This document shows, piece after piece, positions 55,534-64,000 of a stretch of DNA of 64,000 nucleotides (position 1 is the stretch's first letter; every line of letters begins with the position of its first letter). The stretch covers positions 8,184,001-8,248,000 of the forward strand of contig NC_053197.1 of the NCBI RefSeq assembly GCF_905163445.1, read 5' to 3'. Source of the DNA: Pararge aegeria (lineage: Eukaryota; Arthropoda; Insecta; Lepidoptera; Nymphalidae). Both the position numbers and the translations under genes were made by a program. The notes beneath the pieces were generated by a model. It ran no database searches. It was not told where the DNA came from and saw only the letters and a program-made list of their open reading frames with translations.

Positions 55534-55670
55534 ATCATCAGCATTAAATCAACCCATTACTGGCCCGCTACAGGGCACGCGTCTCCTCTTAGAATGAGAA
55601 GGGTTTGGGCAGTAGTCTACCACGCTGGCCTAATGCGCATTGGTAGAAATCACACGCCGTTGAGAACGTT
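55534..55670 (-). mobile_element. SINE-A 3' half, minus
   Basis: ATCAACCCATTACTGGCCCGCT, AGGGCACGCGTCTCCTCTTA, GAATGAGAAGGGTTTGGGCAG, CTACCACGCTGGCCTAATGC and TTGAGAACGTT are SINE-A in reverse. It stops where the 28-bp minisatellite begins. Confidence 0.8.
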
Positions 55671-55840
55671 ATTTTGTGAGCTATTGGTTCTATTGGATAT
55701 TTTGTGAGCTATTGGTTCTATTGGATATTTTGTGAGCTATTTGTTCTATTGGATAATTTGTGAGCTATTGTTTCTATTGGGTATTTTGTGAGCTATTTGT
55801 TTTAATTGTTATTTTGTGAGCTTGGTTTTATTGGTTTTAA
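55671..55840. repeat. 28-bp minisatellite, about 6 copies
   Basis: ATTTTGTGAG (or AATTTGTGAG) recurs at 55671, 55699, 55727, 55755, 55783 and 55811, an exact 28-bp period. The unit is ATTTTGTGAGCTATTGGTTC plus TATTGGAT. The first two units are identical and later ones drift, with the last partial. It starts exactly at the broken end of a SINE-A. Confidence 0.95.
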
Positions 55841-55869
55841 CCTATGAACACTTCACACCCGTTACAAAG

Positions 55870-55960
55870 AAAAACAGACATTAATACAGCAAATATTTGC
55901 AGTCGACACGGCAATATCTATTAGAAATGTTAAAGTAGCAATATGGTAACGTGCTTTCCT
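55870..55960. repeat. Short dispersed duplication, copy 1
   Basis: AAATATTTGCAGTCGAC, then GCAATATC and a GTGCTTTCC end are shared with 57153-57240 in the same orientation. Confidence 0.55.
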
Positions 55961-56149
55961 GTCTACGTTCTCAATTTTACCTAGAAAATGATTTTTTTCA
56001 ATTAATAATACCTCAATCTGTTGTTTGTCTGTGACATTTGCTTAAAAACAAACACCTACTAATTTTCGATTATTTGGTATACCTCAACTCAATCAATTTT
56101 CCTCCATAAGACTGAGATGTGAACCTTAAGATTAGCAGACTGAAAACGT

Positions 56150-56480
56150 ATCGGTGGCATTCTAGATGGTGTGGACCAATGCATCTATGCTTGCCAAGGT
56201 GGGAACCTTAACAAGGCACCATCTGCCTAAAGTTAATTCTAGAGTACTTTGGAAACATTGCCAATAAAACGGGGAAACTAGTAGTCACTGGCAAAGTGGA
56301 AGGAAAAAGATTATGTTACTTAAGTCAGATGCGTTAGCCTGGTCAAATACGCGGCACACTCGATACCACCGTGTACATTGCCATATAAGTAGCTGGTGAT
56401 AGGATGAGATAGCGTACCATATTGAAAACGAACGTCTTGCTTGTGATTATGACCCTTAGTTAGTTGGAGAGAATATAATC
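56150..56480 (+). pseudogene. Decayed LINE 3' fragment, RTE-like
   Basis: One frame gives GKVEGKRL, a PGQIRGTLDTTVY-like segment and VAGDRMR, in the order of the G-KxxGKRsrGRP, RWxDxI and VAxDR blocks near the C-terminus of RTE-type proteins. Stops interrupt it and no (ATG)n tail is evident. This is a weak match by eye only. Confidence 0.4.
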
Positions 56481-56522
56481 ACGTATATAACGTTGGTTGG
56501 TAAATGTGGTATTATAACGTTG

Positions 56523-56712
56523 TTGCCCCCGTGGCAATTTTGAAATTTATAATTTCTGAATATTTCGAGGTCTGGTCTGGTGGAAGTCTTTGGCCAAAGC
56601 CTTTACTACCTTACCGACAAAGGCGTTGCGCCGAGCTTTTTCGCATTCTGGTAACATAAATCTAGGGGTACAGGTTAGCCCGCTACAATCTTAGACTGCA
56701 TCTTCAATGCGT
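56523..56712 (+). mobile_element. SINE-B copy, head missing
   Basis: CCCCCGTGGCAATTTTGAAA, TTATAATTTCTGAATATTTC, GGTCTGGTCTGGTGGAAGTC, TACCTTACCGACAAAGGCG and CAGGTTAGCCCGCTACAATC, then TTAGACTGCATCTTCAATGCG, follow the SINE-B order including the 3' block lost from the copy at 21.8 kb. Confidence 0.8.
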
Positions 56713-57464
56713 TTATGTGAAATAAACAAAAGAACTTCGGTGCAATTTATTCACACACGGCAGAAGTGTAACTTCTGAAAAGTAGCCTACGAGAGATTGA
56801 GGTGGATGCAGAGTATCAGAACTATTAGGATAAATGAAAGGTTTATTATTTAGTTTCCATGGTACCTAGAATAGGTAAAAAAATGTATAATATTTTCTAT
56901 CTCACTTTGTCTTATATATTTATGTGTTTGTGTCTCTATGGACTTATTTTTTTTGTTTGAAATCACAAGGATTCAAAAGCAGTTTCACTTAAAAAAAAAG
57001 ACAAACAAAAGAGAACACATGCAACTAAGTGACGTTCCGTGAATTCTGTATTCCCTATTCATAAAATCACACTTTTCCTTAGTCAATCACAAAACCCCTC
57101 CTGTGTTGAGGCAATATAAGTTTATGTGAGACCGCGATAGCGCCGGGTGCGAAACAAACAGGTATCAATATTGAAAATATTTGCAGTCGACGCGATATCA
57201 ATAAACGTGATACGCCGAGATAAGGGAGCGTGCTTTGCCGAGATTGCGCCCGATTACCGCTCAATCGCTATCGACACACCGACGCGTTAAACATTGAGTT
57301 AGCTTATAGATATACTACACACATACAAGTATAAATATCCAGTGAACAGTGGTAATTTTTAAGTTTTGCAGGCAGGCGTGAACACTGTTAAGCAGTTTCA
57401 TACTTTTACAGTGATCATCGTTTCATTAATTAGCGGTTAAGTTATGTTATTGTTCACAAATCTT
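56713..57464. other. No accepted gene; duplication partner inside
   Basis: 57153-57240 is the second copy of the block at 55870-55960. The 61-codon minus-strand open frame at 57079-57264 overlaps it and is not supported as a gene. Confidence 0.4.
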
Positions 57465-57622
57465 ATATATATATTTCTTGTGTGCGTGTGTATGTCACTG
57501 AACTCCTCCTAAACGGCTGGACCAATTTGAATGAATTTTTTGGTATGCGTTTGGGTGGCACCCTGGATGGTTTAGATTAGAAATCAGTCCGACAGATGGC
57601 GCTGGGGTCCGCTAGTAATTAT
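57465..57622 (-). repeat. Lepidopteran interspersed repeat with GCTAGT end
   Basis: ATATATTTCTTGTGTGCGTG, CCTCCTAAACGGCTGGACCA, ATTTGAATGAATTTTTTGGT and GGTCCGCTAGTAATTATATA form a compact member of a common lepidopteran Helitron/MITE-like family. Strand assignment and boundaries are approximate. Confidence 0.55.
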
Positions 57623-57679
57623 ATATAAAATAAGTTATATACGGCCGCGGCATTTTTTTTTATATAGTTTTATCGAAGG

Positions 57680-57761
57680 ACCAAGCAGATGACCCGTTGG
57701 TTTGGTGGACTGTGAACTAACCCCTCTCATTCTGGGGGCGATACGTGCCTTGTAGGTCAGT
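57680..57761 (+). mobile_element. Outer SINE-A of a nested set, left part
   Basis: CCCCTCTCATTCTGGGGGCG, ATACGTGCCTTGTAGGTCAGT is the 3' region of SINE-A in plus orientation. It breaks at 57761 and continues with AATGGGTTGATAACGATGAT at 59133. The 11 bases TGTAGGTCAGT are present at both breaks (57751-57761 and 59122-59132), as expected for a target duplication. Confidence 0.85.
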
Positions 57762-57973
57762 CATCATCATCATCACATCAACCCATTTCCGGCCCACTGC
57801 AGAGCACGGGTCCCCTCCCACAACGAGAAGGGGTTAAGGCCGTAGCCACGCTGACCCAGTGCGGATTGGTGGAATCCACACACCTTTGAGTTTCCTCATG
57901 ATGTTTTCCTTCCCCGTTAAAGCAAGTGATATTTAAATTTCTTAAAACGCACATAACTAGAACTTAAAAAAGT
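57762..57973 (-). mobile_element. Middle SINE-A of a nested set, 3' part
   Basis: Starting from its (ATG)n tail on the minus strand (plus CATCATCATCATCACATCAA), it reads through ACCCATTTCCGGCCCACTGC, GAACGAGAAGG-like, GATGTTTTCCTTCCCCGTTA, AAGCAAGTGATATTTAAATT and CGCACATAACTAGAACTT. It is interrupted at 57973 by the LINE poly(A) tail and resumes at 59049. Confidence 0.88.
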
Positions 57974-59048
57974 TTTTTTTTTTTTTTTTTTTTTTTTTAT
58001 ATTTATAGACGAGCGCTTGACTGCAATCACACCTGATGGTAAGCGATGATGCAGCCTAAGGTGGAGCGCGCTTGCCTAGAAGATGCCTATTCACTCTTGA
58101 TTTGAAGGTACTAATGTTGTAAGAACTGGGGAAAATGGAAGCTGGAAGAGCATTCCAGATCCTAGCGGTGCGAATTAGAAACGAAGATGCGAAGCGCTTC
58201 GTACGCGTCCGCGGTATATCGACCACGTAGGGATGCAGATCCTTCCGGTGCCTCGCGGTTCGATGGTAAAAAGGCGAGGGGGGAACTAGATCAAATAGTT
58301 CTTGAGCACACTCTCCGAAATATATCCTATAGAATACCGAAAGGCAGGCAACCTTGCGACGATGTTCCAAACTCTTAAGTTTTTTATTGGCTAGGTCACC
58401 GATGAGCCTTCTAGCACGGCGATCAACCGAATCCAGGGCATCAAGCTGATACTTGGCAGAGCCATCCCATAAATGGGAACAGTACTCCATGCACGATCGA
58501 ACTTGAGCTTGGTACAAGGTAAGAAGCTGTTCAGGCGTGAAGTACCGCTTGACCTTATTGAGGATGCCAAGTTTCTTGCCAGCTGTTTTTGCCCTGGATT
58601 CGATGTATTGTCCAAAGTTGAGGTTGGATGAAATATTGACACCTAGAAGCTCTAGACTGTCGGTAATAGGCAAAGATATACCTCGGAAAGTCGGAGTCAG
58701 GGGAAATGGACTCCGTTTGGTAGTAAATAAACACGCTTGCGTTTTGGTAGCATTAAATTTGACCAAATTGGCGTCTCCCCAATCAGACACCTCATTTAAG
58801 GTCAGATTAATGCGTTCCACCAAAGCCTCTCTGTGTCCTAAAATTTCAGCACCACTAGCACGGGGACCGGGCATATATCTCTCCGTTACAGTGCTATCAT
58901 CTGCGTACCCAAAGATACCGGGTTTCAACAGATCATTAATGTGAAGCAGAAAAAGTGTAGCGGAGAGAACAGACCCCTGAGGGACACCGGCATTGATTGC
59001 CATTTGATCTGACGAGGAGCCATCTAAGACAACTCGAAAAGATCGATC
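57974..59048 (-). mobile_element. 5'-truncated Jockey-group LINE, innermost insertion
   Basis: A 1,075-bp insertion with a 25-base A tail on the minus strand (plus-strand T run 57974-57998), a short 3' untranslated region ending near GAGCGCTTGACTGCAATCAC, and a partial RT frame open to its 5' end. It lies inside the middle SINE-A between its AACTTTTT and CACATCTAAC segments. Only about 2-3 bases (AAC) could be a target duplication. It shares its 3' end with the decayed copies at 28.9 and 55.2 kb. Confidence 0.88.
58056..59048 (-). CDS. LINE reverse transcriptase, C-terminal half (5'-truncated)
   Basis: 330 codons stay open from the 5' truncation point (DRSFRVVLDGSSSDQ) to a stop at 58056. 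RT motifs present: GVPQGSVLSATLFLLHINDL (motif with the PQG turn), IFGYADDSTV (YADD catalytic pair), LLGVNISSNLNF, and the thumb/C-terminal region YQAQVRSCMEYCSHLWDG and RIWNALPASIFP. The endonuclease and the N-terminal RT motifs, including the first catalytic Asp, are missing. This protein would copy LINE RNA at the nicked target, but the fragment cannot do so. The motif spelling and C-terminus place it in the Jockey/CR1 group of LINEs; the clade is not resolved. The intact frame implies a fairly recent insertion. Confidence 0.9.
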   Translation of the reverse strand, partial: DRSFRVVLDGSSSDQMAINAGVPQGSVLSATLFLLHINDLLKPGIFGYADDSTVTERYMPGPRASGAEILGHREALVERINLTLNEVSDWGDANLVKFNATKTQACLFTTKRSPFPLTPTFRGISLPITDSLELLGVNISSNLNFGQYIESRAKTAGKKLGILNKVKRYFTPEQLLTLYQAQVRSCMEYCSHLWDGSAKYQLDALDSVDRRARRLIGDLANKKLKSLEHRRKVACLSVFYRIYFGECAQELFDLVPPSPFYHRTARHRKDLHPYVVDIPRTRTKRFASSFLIRTARIWNALPASIFPSSYNISTFKSRVNRHLLGKRAPP

Positions 59049-59121
59049 GTTAGATGTGAAATTCGAACTCCCAGCCCCCCGAAAGTCTTGCTCCTACCCA
59101 ATGCGCTATCACCGCTACAGC
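59049..59121 (-). mobile_element. Middle SINE-A, tRNA-like head
   Basis: On the minus strand AGCGGTGATAGCGCATTGGG (A box), GAGCAAGACTTTCGGGGGGC and GGGAGTTCGAATTTCAC (B box) make up the tRNA-derived head, ending in CACATCTAAC where the LINE inserted. The pieces on both sides of the LINE join into a normal SINE-A order. Confidence 0.88.
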
Positions 59122-59165
59122 TGTAGGTCAGTAATGGGTTGATAACGATGATCTCGATGATAAGG
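59122..59165 (+). mobile_element. Outer SINE-A, (ATG)n tail
   Basis: After the second copy of TGTAGGTCAGT, AATGGGTTGATAACGATGATCTCGATGATAAGG-type sequence completes the tail of the outer SINE-A. Confidence 0.85.
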
Positions 59166-59505
59166 ATTCTTAAAAGGTCAAGGCTTGGCTTGCATGTCTC
59201 ATAAGCCAGAAAAAATTATGATATTGAAATAGAGAATGGAGAAGAAGCCAGATTCTCCTATGTAGAATCTGCACTCCAAATTGGTCGTAGAGTCAAAACA
59301 AGAATATTTAGGTTAATAATTTTAAAAATTATATAATATTAAGAAGAGTTATCAACTTGAATAAACATTTTGGTATTGGCTGACATTTGAGGACATGCTT
59401 TAATATTATGATATTAAATTTAGTTATAACTTTGGGAACGAAATTGTATTTGAAATTAATTGCGTTCTCATCGTAATATTATAATTATTTCTAGTTTTAA
59501 ATTAA
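59166..59505. other. No feature recognised
   Basis: AT-rich sequence without coding potential. Confidence 0.4.
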
Positions 59506-59622
59506 TGTTAATGATTTTTGCACGCCAATTTTGGCTGAATATGAAGGTCATGAATTACGCACAACATCTATTTTTTTTGTACCATGTTCAAGCAAAATTT
59601 AATAAATAAATAAAAAACAAAC
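59506..59622 (+). mobile_element. Possible LINE 3' untranslated end
   Basis: TTTGCACGCCAATTTTGGCT, GAATATGAAGGTCATGAATT, CAACATCTATTTTTTTTGTACC and AATTTAATAAATAAATAAA resemble a lepidopteran LINE 3' end with its terminal short repeats. No coding part. Confidence 0.45.
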
Positions 59623-62600
59623 AGACATAACTTTATTTTCATTTTTGGTTAAGCGTTAGATTCTTAGCCGATTATGTCACTAATACATTATACTAGCTAA
59701 AACATAATGGTGGAATATCTAACATTTCCTGCGTTTACTATTACTAGTAATAACGTATCGTATGTCGCTTGTGATTTGAAGTGGTAATCGGACGCAATCT
59801 CGGAGAAACACGCGCCCTTATTACGACCTGTCACGTTTATTGATACAGTCTGTTTGTTTCATAACATACATATCACTATAGATATGGCTCTCAATAATCG
59901 TAACCGATGCTGTCGCATCTTCATCATAATCGCCCATTCGTTAAATAGATGAATTTTGATGATGATGTTGGGCACAAAGGCTTGTTTTATAGTAGAGTGA
60001 AATTTAGAACAATGACGCTGCTCTAATGGAGTTTTGCGGGCTTTACTGTTGCAGTGGTGGCACGGAGGTGAAACAACCCAATTTCCAATTCAAGATGGTA
60101 CTAAGAGTTTTTTGACCTCAATACCTATCAATTTATTGGCCCGACCGGGGAAAAGATCTTAGCGCCTCGTGGTCCATATTCAATTTTCCAATCACATGAC
60201 CAACGAAGCAGTTAATTCAAGAGCAATACAATAAATATGATACACTGAATTAAAATCTAGCAGCTAGTTACGGTGAGAAATATCAACCGAGCACGATATT
60301 ATTACACAAAATTCCTTTGAGAGGAGGGCTCAGCCCAGTTAAATAAAAACATTACGGTTGTATTGCTTTAACATAAACGAGTATCATTCAAAAATGTTAG
60401 AGATATAGGTACTTTTATATAATAAAATTAAAAAGGTACGGTTTTAATTGGTTATAAACATTTACCGACCTGAAATGTTAAGCTTGAGAGATAGGAAATG
60501 TAAATAACATTAAAAAGGATTAAGCAAATATGTGTCGGAGTTCATTGGATTTTGCCTGATGCTGCGCGTCGAGTGCAGGCAAGATAAACACCTCATTTGA
60601 CTTTATAATACAAATCGTTTTTTCAATACGGCTGTTAAAACTCCTGCATTATTGAGGGCGATGCGATTCACCGCGGAAACAACATCGATAAATTTAAAAA
60701 AACACATGTTTAAATAACCGCCCCTAAAACGAAATATTATGTTTCAAAATTCCATTTTCCAAAAACCATTAGCAAAGCAAAGGAAATCCACAATCTCAGG
60801 GGATTGAAAATCAAACAATGGGAACGTTCGAAACATAATACGGTACCTTATTAAGACACAAATGTGGCATTAGAGAAAAATAAAAACGAAGCGAAAGGCA
60901 TCGCGCCTCTTTGGAACGGAGCTTGGTAGGGGAAGTACGCGAAACAAAATGTTTATACGGTGAATAGGGTAAGGGGGTAATGCTCGTAATAAAATTTTAT
61001 ACACCTTAATATTTTACCGAACGATGAGTCGAGGCGTGTGTGAAATTATGTAGCTCCAACACGGTGCCAAAATTTACAACTTCTCCCTGAGGTGTGAAAG
61101 TATAGTGTATTTCGCTGTAAGGAGACAACCCCAATATATCTTTTTATATTCTTCCTAAAGGTGTAAACGTAAACGGTAAACTTTAATATACTGTATTCAT
61201 ACAAAATCATCATAAACGTAATCAAACTATGTAAACCTATCTGTTATCAAATAAGGAATATTTCCAAATAATGTTTTAAGCTTGGGAAAATTGAATCCCT
61301 ATGGAGCTATCAGGTTGTGTTCTGTAAACAAGCGAAACCAAAGGCGGCGTACATCAGTGAGGAGACACCGTTTTTCCTGCGAGATAATTTTATGTAAATG
61401 AAATTCACATTACCCTGTTTCCTATTCGAAGCCGTGTACGCGCCCTGACATGTTTTCATAGCACGTTTATTGCCGTGTTTTGTCTTTATTATCTTGTCTT
61501 CCCTGTCAGTACTTTTAGCCTGTGTCGGCGTTGCGCTGTATTTCATATTTTTTTGCTACTTCCCGTGAACAAGTACATGGACGTATATATCCCGCACTAA
61601 AAGCCATCTCACAGAGATACATACAACCAGCTCCGAGCACGCTGCTTTATAAAAATTCATTTAGAATTTAATGACACCTAAAAGTAACTACACTTTTTCT
61701 ATAAACGACGGCGTCAAAAGCATGCGCAAAATATATTATGAAGACTGAAAATGTTAATCAACCTTACAAAGCTATGGCAGGAACTCGAAATCGGGGAAAA
61801 AGAAACACTCCACACCACAGCGCTTTTTCTAAACTATTACCATGGAGACCCTAATAAAGGCTCTAAAGTTTTAAGAGCGCGTTTGGTAAAAATACGGTGT
61901 CGCAAAAGTTTTCTTTATTAGTTTCCCCCTTTAATCCGGCCAGGCGTGTCCCAATGTCTTTATGGCGAATTTTCAATCTGAGTCTGGGCGGAAGCCAATA
62001 AGAAATCAACTATTTGTTCCCTGATTCCCGTGCATCGGTTGAGGGGAGACTCGCTTCTTTACGACTTCTTTTACGATTGGAGGTGCATTCGGAATTAGTC
62101 CGCGCAAGCGGGAGAGCCTTTTCGTGTCTGCGAAGATGAATGGTAAAAGGATTACAATGGCTAACAGACTGAATTCCTTCCTTATGGTTAAAATATCGAA
62201 CTTTTTATCGGTTGCTTGAAAAATTCAATATCGGTGCGGAACTTTTTTCATTCGGGTTCTACTTTCTTTCCGCTGAAACGATTATTACTTCTGCCACATG
62301 TCTAAATGTTTTTCCCCCCACTGCTTTTATAAACTCCCGTTCGATTCTTATAAATCCTGACGCAAAAAAAGGTGTTATAGACTTTTTTAAATATTTCAAA
62401 CCATGGCTCTTTTAAGGTACATTATAACAGAATGAAATATTCACTAAAAAAATGCTAGAAACAGGACAACATTATATTAATAAAATATATTACAGGAGTA
62501 TAATATTCACAGAACATTTTAATAGGACGCATGTCAGTCAAGTCAATTCGAGTCACGAGTTGGTGTATCTAATAGAGTTAACTTAATGAACAGGGATGGG

Positions 62601-62918
62601 AGGAATTCAGGTGATCTGTCAGTTTCATGGCGCTAATGAAACCGTAGCGTCATATTTTAATAACGACTTGTTTCACCTTTTAATTAATATTTTCGTTCAA
62701 ATAAGGTATCGCTTAACTATTGTTTTGTATACATAATAATTATCAAAGAGTCTGAATTTTCCGTGTAGCTTTCCATTAGGTATAATAATAAGCTGTTTTA
62801 CTATTTGTAATTAAATTGTATTTTTCCCAAACTGTTTATATAACAGTAAAGTTTACTATTCAATAGAATTAAAATTCCAAATACTAATTTTATCATTATG
62901 GGTGCCTATTCTTAACTA
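59623..62918. other. Repeat-poor 3.3 kb, no accepted gene
   Basis: No transposon signature noticed. GC-richer single-copy patches are at 60020-60200, 60630-60960, 61310-61560 and 61920-62160. A 78-codon minus-strand open frame (61310-61546) is Lys/Arg/Ser-rich with no domain, and a 67-codon one (62212-62415) is hydrophobic; neither is accepted. Confidence 0.4.
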
Positions 62919-62990
62919 ACCACCATCACCATTCCAACCAAGAAACATCCACTGCTAGACAAAACATGATTGCTAGAACTTGTACACAGC
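62919..62990 (-). mobile_element. RTE-type 3' tail fragment, minus
   Basis: On the minus strand TTTTGTCTAGCAGTGGATGT, then CTTGGTTGGAATGGTGATGGTGG, is a decayed form of the GTCCAGCAGTGGACG...(ATG)n end of RTE elements seen at 39.5 and 47.0 kb. Confidence 0.55.
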
Positions 62991-64000
62991 AACTTTCAAA
63001 CTAATATTAAATTTAAAAAAATGTCTGCTGTAACAATTAAACGTATAGATAACCGGTCATTCGAAACTGAATGGTTTAAGAACATGATACAGACCCTATC
63101 ATTTCTTTCCATTTAGCATGATACTCGTCAAGCCTATGTGATATAAAAAATACTATGAAATAAGGCTTTTAATAAGGTTTTATTGCAAAATATACTTAAA
63201 ATTACACGAAACTAAGACACTAAAAAACCATAAGATGATTCCCATTCGTGCAAGCCACTGAGTAATATTACCTATTTTACAAAATAATAATGGAACGAAT
63301 TTAATTTTAAAGACTTCACTCTTAAAAGCTTTAGGACCAAAACTGTACAGTTAATATTACGTACGGATTAAGTGTTTTAATGTGTATCACTGAGTAATTA
63401 ACTTTTTAATGCACTTTAAATTCGATGGTTTATTACTCTGTTCATGACGTCATAAGGACGCCTCTAGCGCTTCTAAGTCTCGGTTAATGCTTTATTACGG
63501 TTCGTATGAGATTACTTGGTTTCATTTTACGACACTTTTAATCGCTACTAAGTTCCATTGACCCCAAGTTGTGCCAACCGTCACCCTCACAGGAATATAC
63601 ATCCTCAGATCATTTACGAGATAACCACTAAATTACTGAATCAGAACCTATTATTGTATTGGTTATAGCTTTGGTTAGATGCAATGGGGTAAAATTAAAT
63701 TAATATATTATTGATTGCCTATAAATGCTAAACTCTTAAGAGCGATGAAGAAGAAAAGACTTTAAAGGCTCAAAAGCTACTGATGACTATAATACGAATA
63801 TATATTAATACTTAGGCCTCAGTGGTAAAACCTACTATAAATGTTGTCATTTATACGGAACAATATATATATTTTTTTTTAATTAGGAACCAAGTCCATC
63901 CATAAATATTTGCATATATGTAAAGAACTCTTTTCTCGAGTTCATAATATATAGAACCTTTTCTTAAAGTCACCAATGTTTTTTTACAGTGATAAGACAT
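62991..64000. other. No gene or repeat recognised
   Basis: AT-rich. Nothing recognised up to the end of the window. Confidence 0.4.

Noticed and set aside
55671..55840. CRISPR-like array of short repeats
   Set aside because: Units are contiguous at a 28-bp period with no unique spacers; it is a minisatellite in an animal genome.
58537..58944. 135-codon plus-strand open frame
   Set aside because: Antisense shadow of the LINE reverse transcriptase, which has the YADD and GVPQGS motifs on the minus strand.
59049..59121. Template-switch chimera between a tRNA-like RNA and a LINE
   Set aside because: The LINE directly follows a tRNA-like head, but the rest of the same SINE continues on the far side of the LINE tail. 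Insertion of the LINE into a SINE explains all of it.

Overview
The window looks like nuclear DNA from a butterfly or moth (Lepidoptera). It is AT-rich. It has no bacterial-style operons, ribosome binding sites or dense gene packing. It is littered with repeat families typical of lepidopteran genomes: tRNA-headed SINEs with (ATG)n or AT-rich tails, RTE and Jockey-group LINE tails, a CAGTGGCG-ended hAT-type MITE, and the short family that opens with a CTAGCTGTTGCCCGCGAC-like end. One abundant SINE (called SINE-C here) resembles elements I associate with nymphalid butterflies; that is only a weak hint. Family names SINE-A, SINE-B and SINE-C are local labels, and all assignments come from recognition, not a database search.

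The window is gene-poor. The only convincing protein-coding sequence belongs to retrotransposons: an RTE element (47.0-50.1 kb), a 5'-truncated Jockey-group LINE (58.0-59.0 kb) and a short RTE 3' fragment (39.2 kb). One possible host exon lies at 938-1105: a signal-peptide-like start with a good splice donor and an upstream acceptor. The remaining open frames of 60-130 codons look like chance or lie inside repeats. The region could be intergenic, or introns of a large gene.

Layout. 0-6 kb: possible exon, SINE-A pieces, degenerate repeats. 6-9.5 kb: mostly single-copy-looking DNA with GCCAT-core motifs and a GC-rich island. 9.9-24 kb: dense SINE-A/B/C, a hAT MITE, a 115-bp triplicated unit, a 0.7-kb element ended by AACCGACTT repeats, and a SINE-C split by a LINE tail. 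24.8-39 kb: long hairpins, few repeats, and a nearly 7-kb stretch (29-35.7 kb) with almost no recognisable transposon. 39-46 kb: RTE fragment, tandem 143-bp unit, LINE tails, fold-back element, duplicated 174-bp block. 47.0-50.15 kb: the rearranged RTE. 50.2-57.6 kb: mixed unique DNA, SINE tails and a 28-bp minisatellite. 57.68-59.17 kb: three retroelements nested inside one another. 59.2-64 kb: mainly unique DNA.

The two best observations are about retrotransposon mechanism. The RTE copy has its 5' endonuclease-RT part inverted relative to its 3' end, with an 8-bp target duplication and a 10-bp element overlap at the breakpoint, as twin priming predicts. At 57.7-59.2 kb a plus-strand SINE was split by a minus-strand SINE (11-bp target duplication), which was then split by a LINE. 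No CRISPR array, rRNA, genuine tRNA or complete host gene was found.
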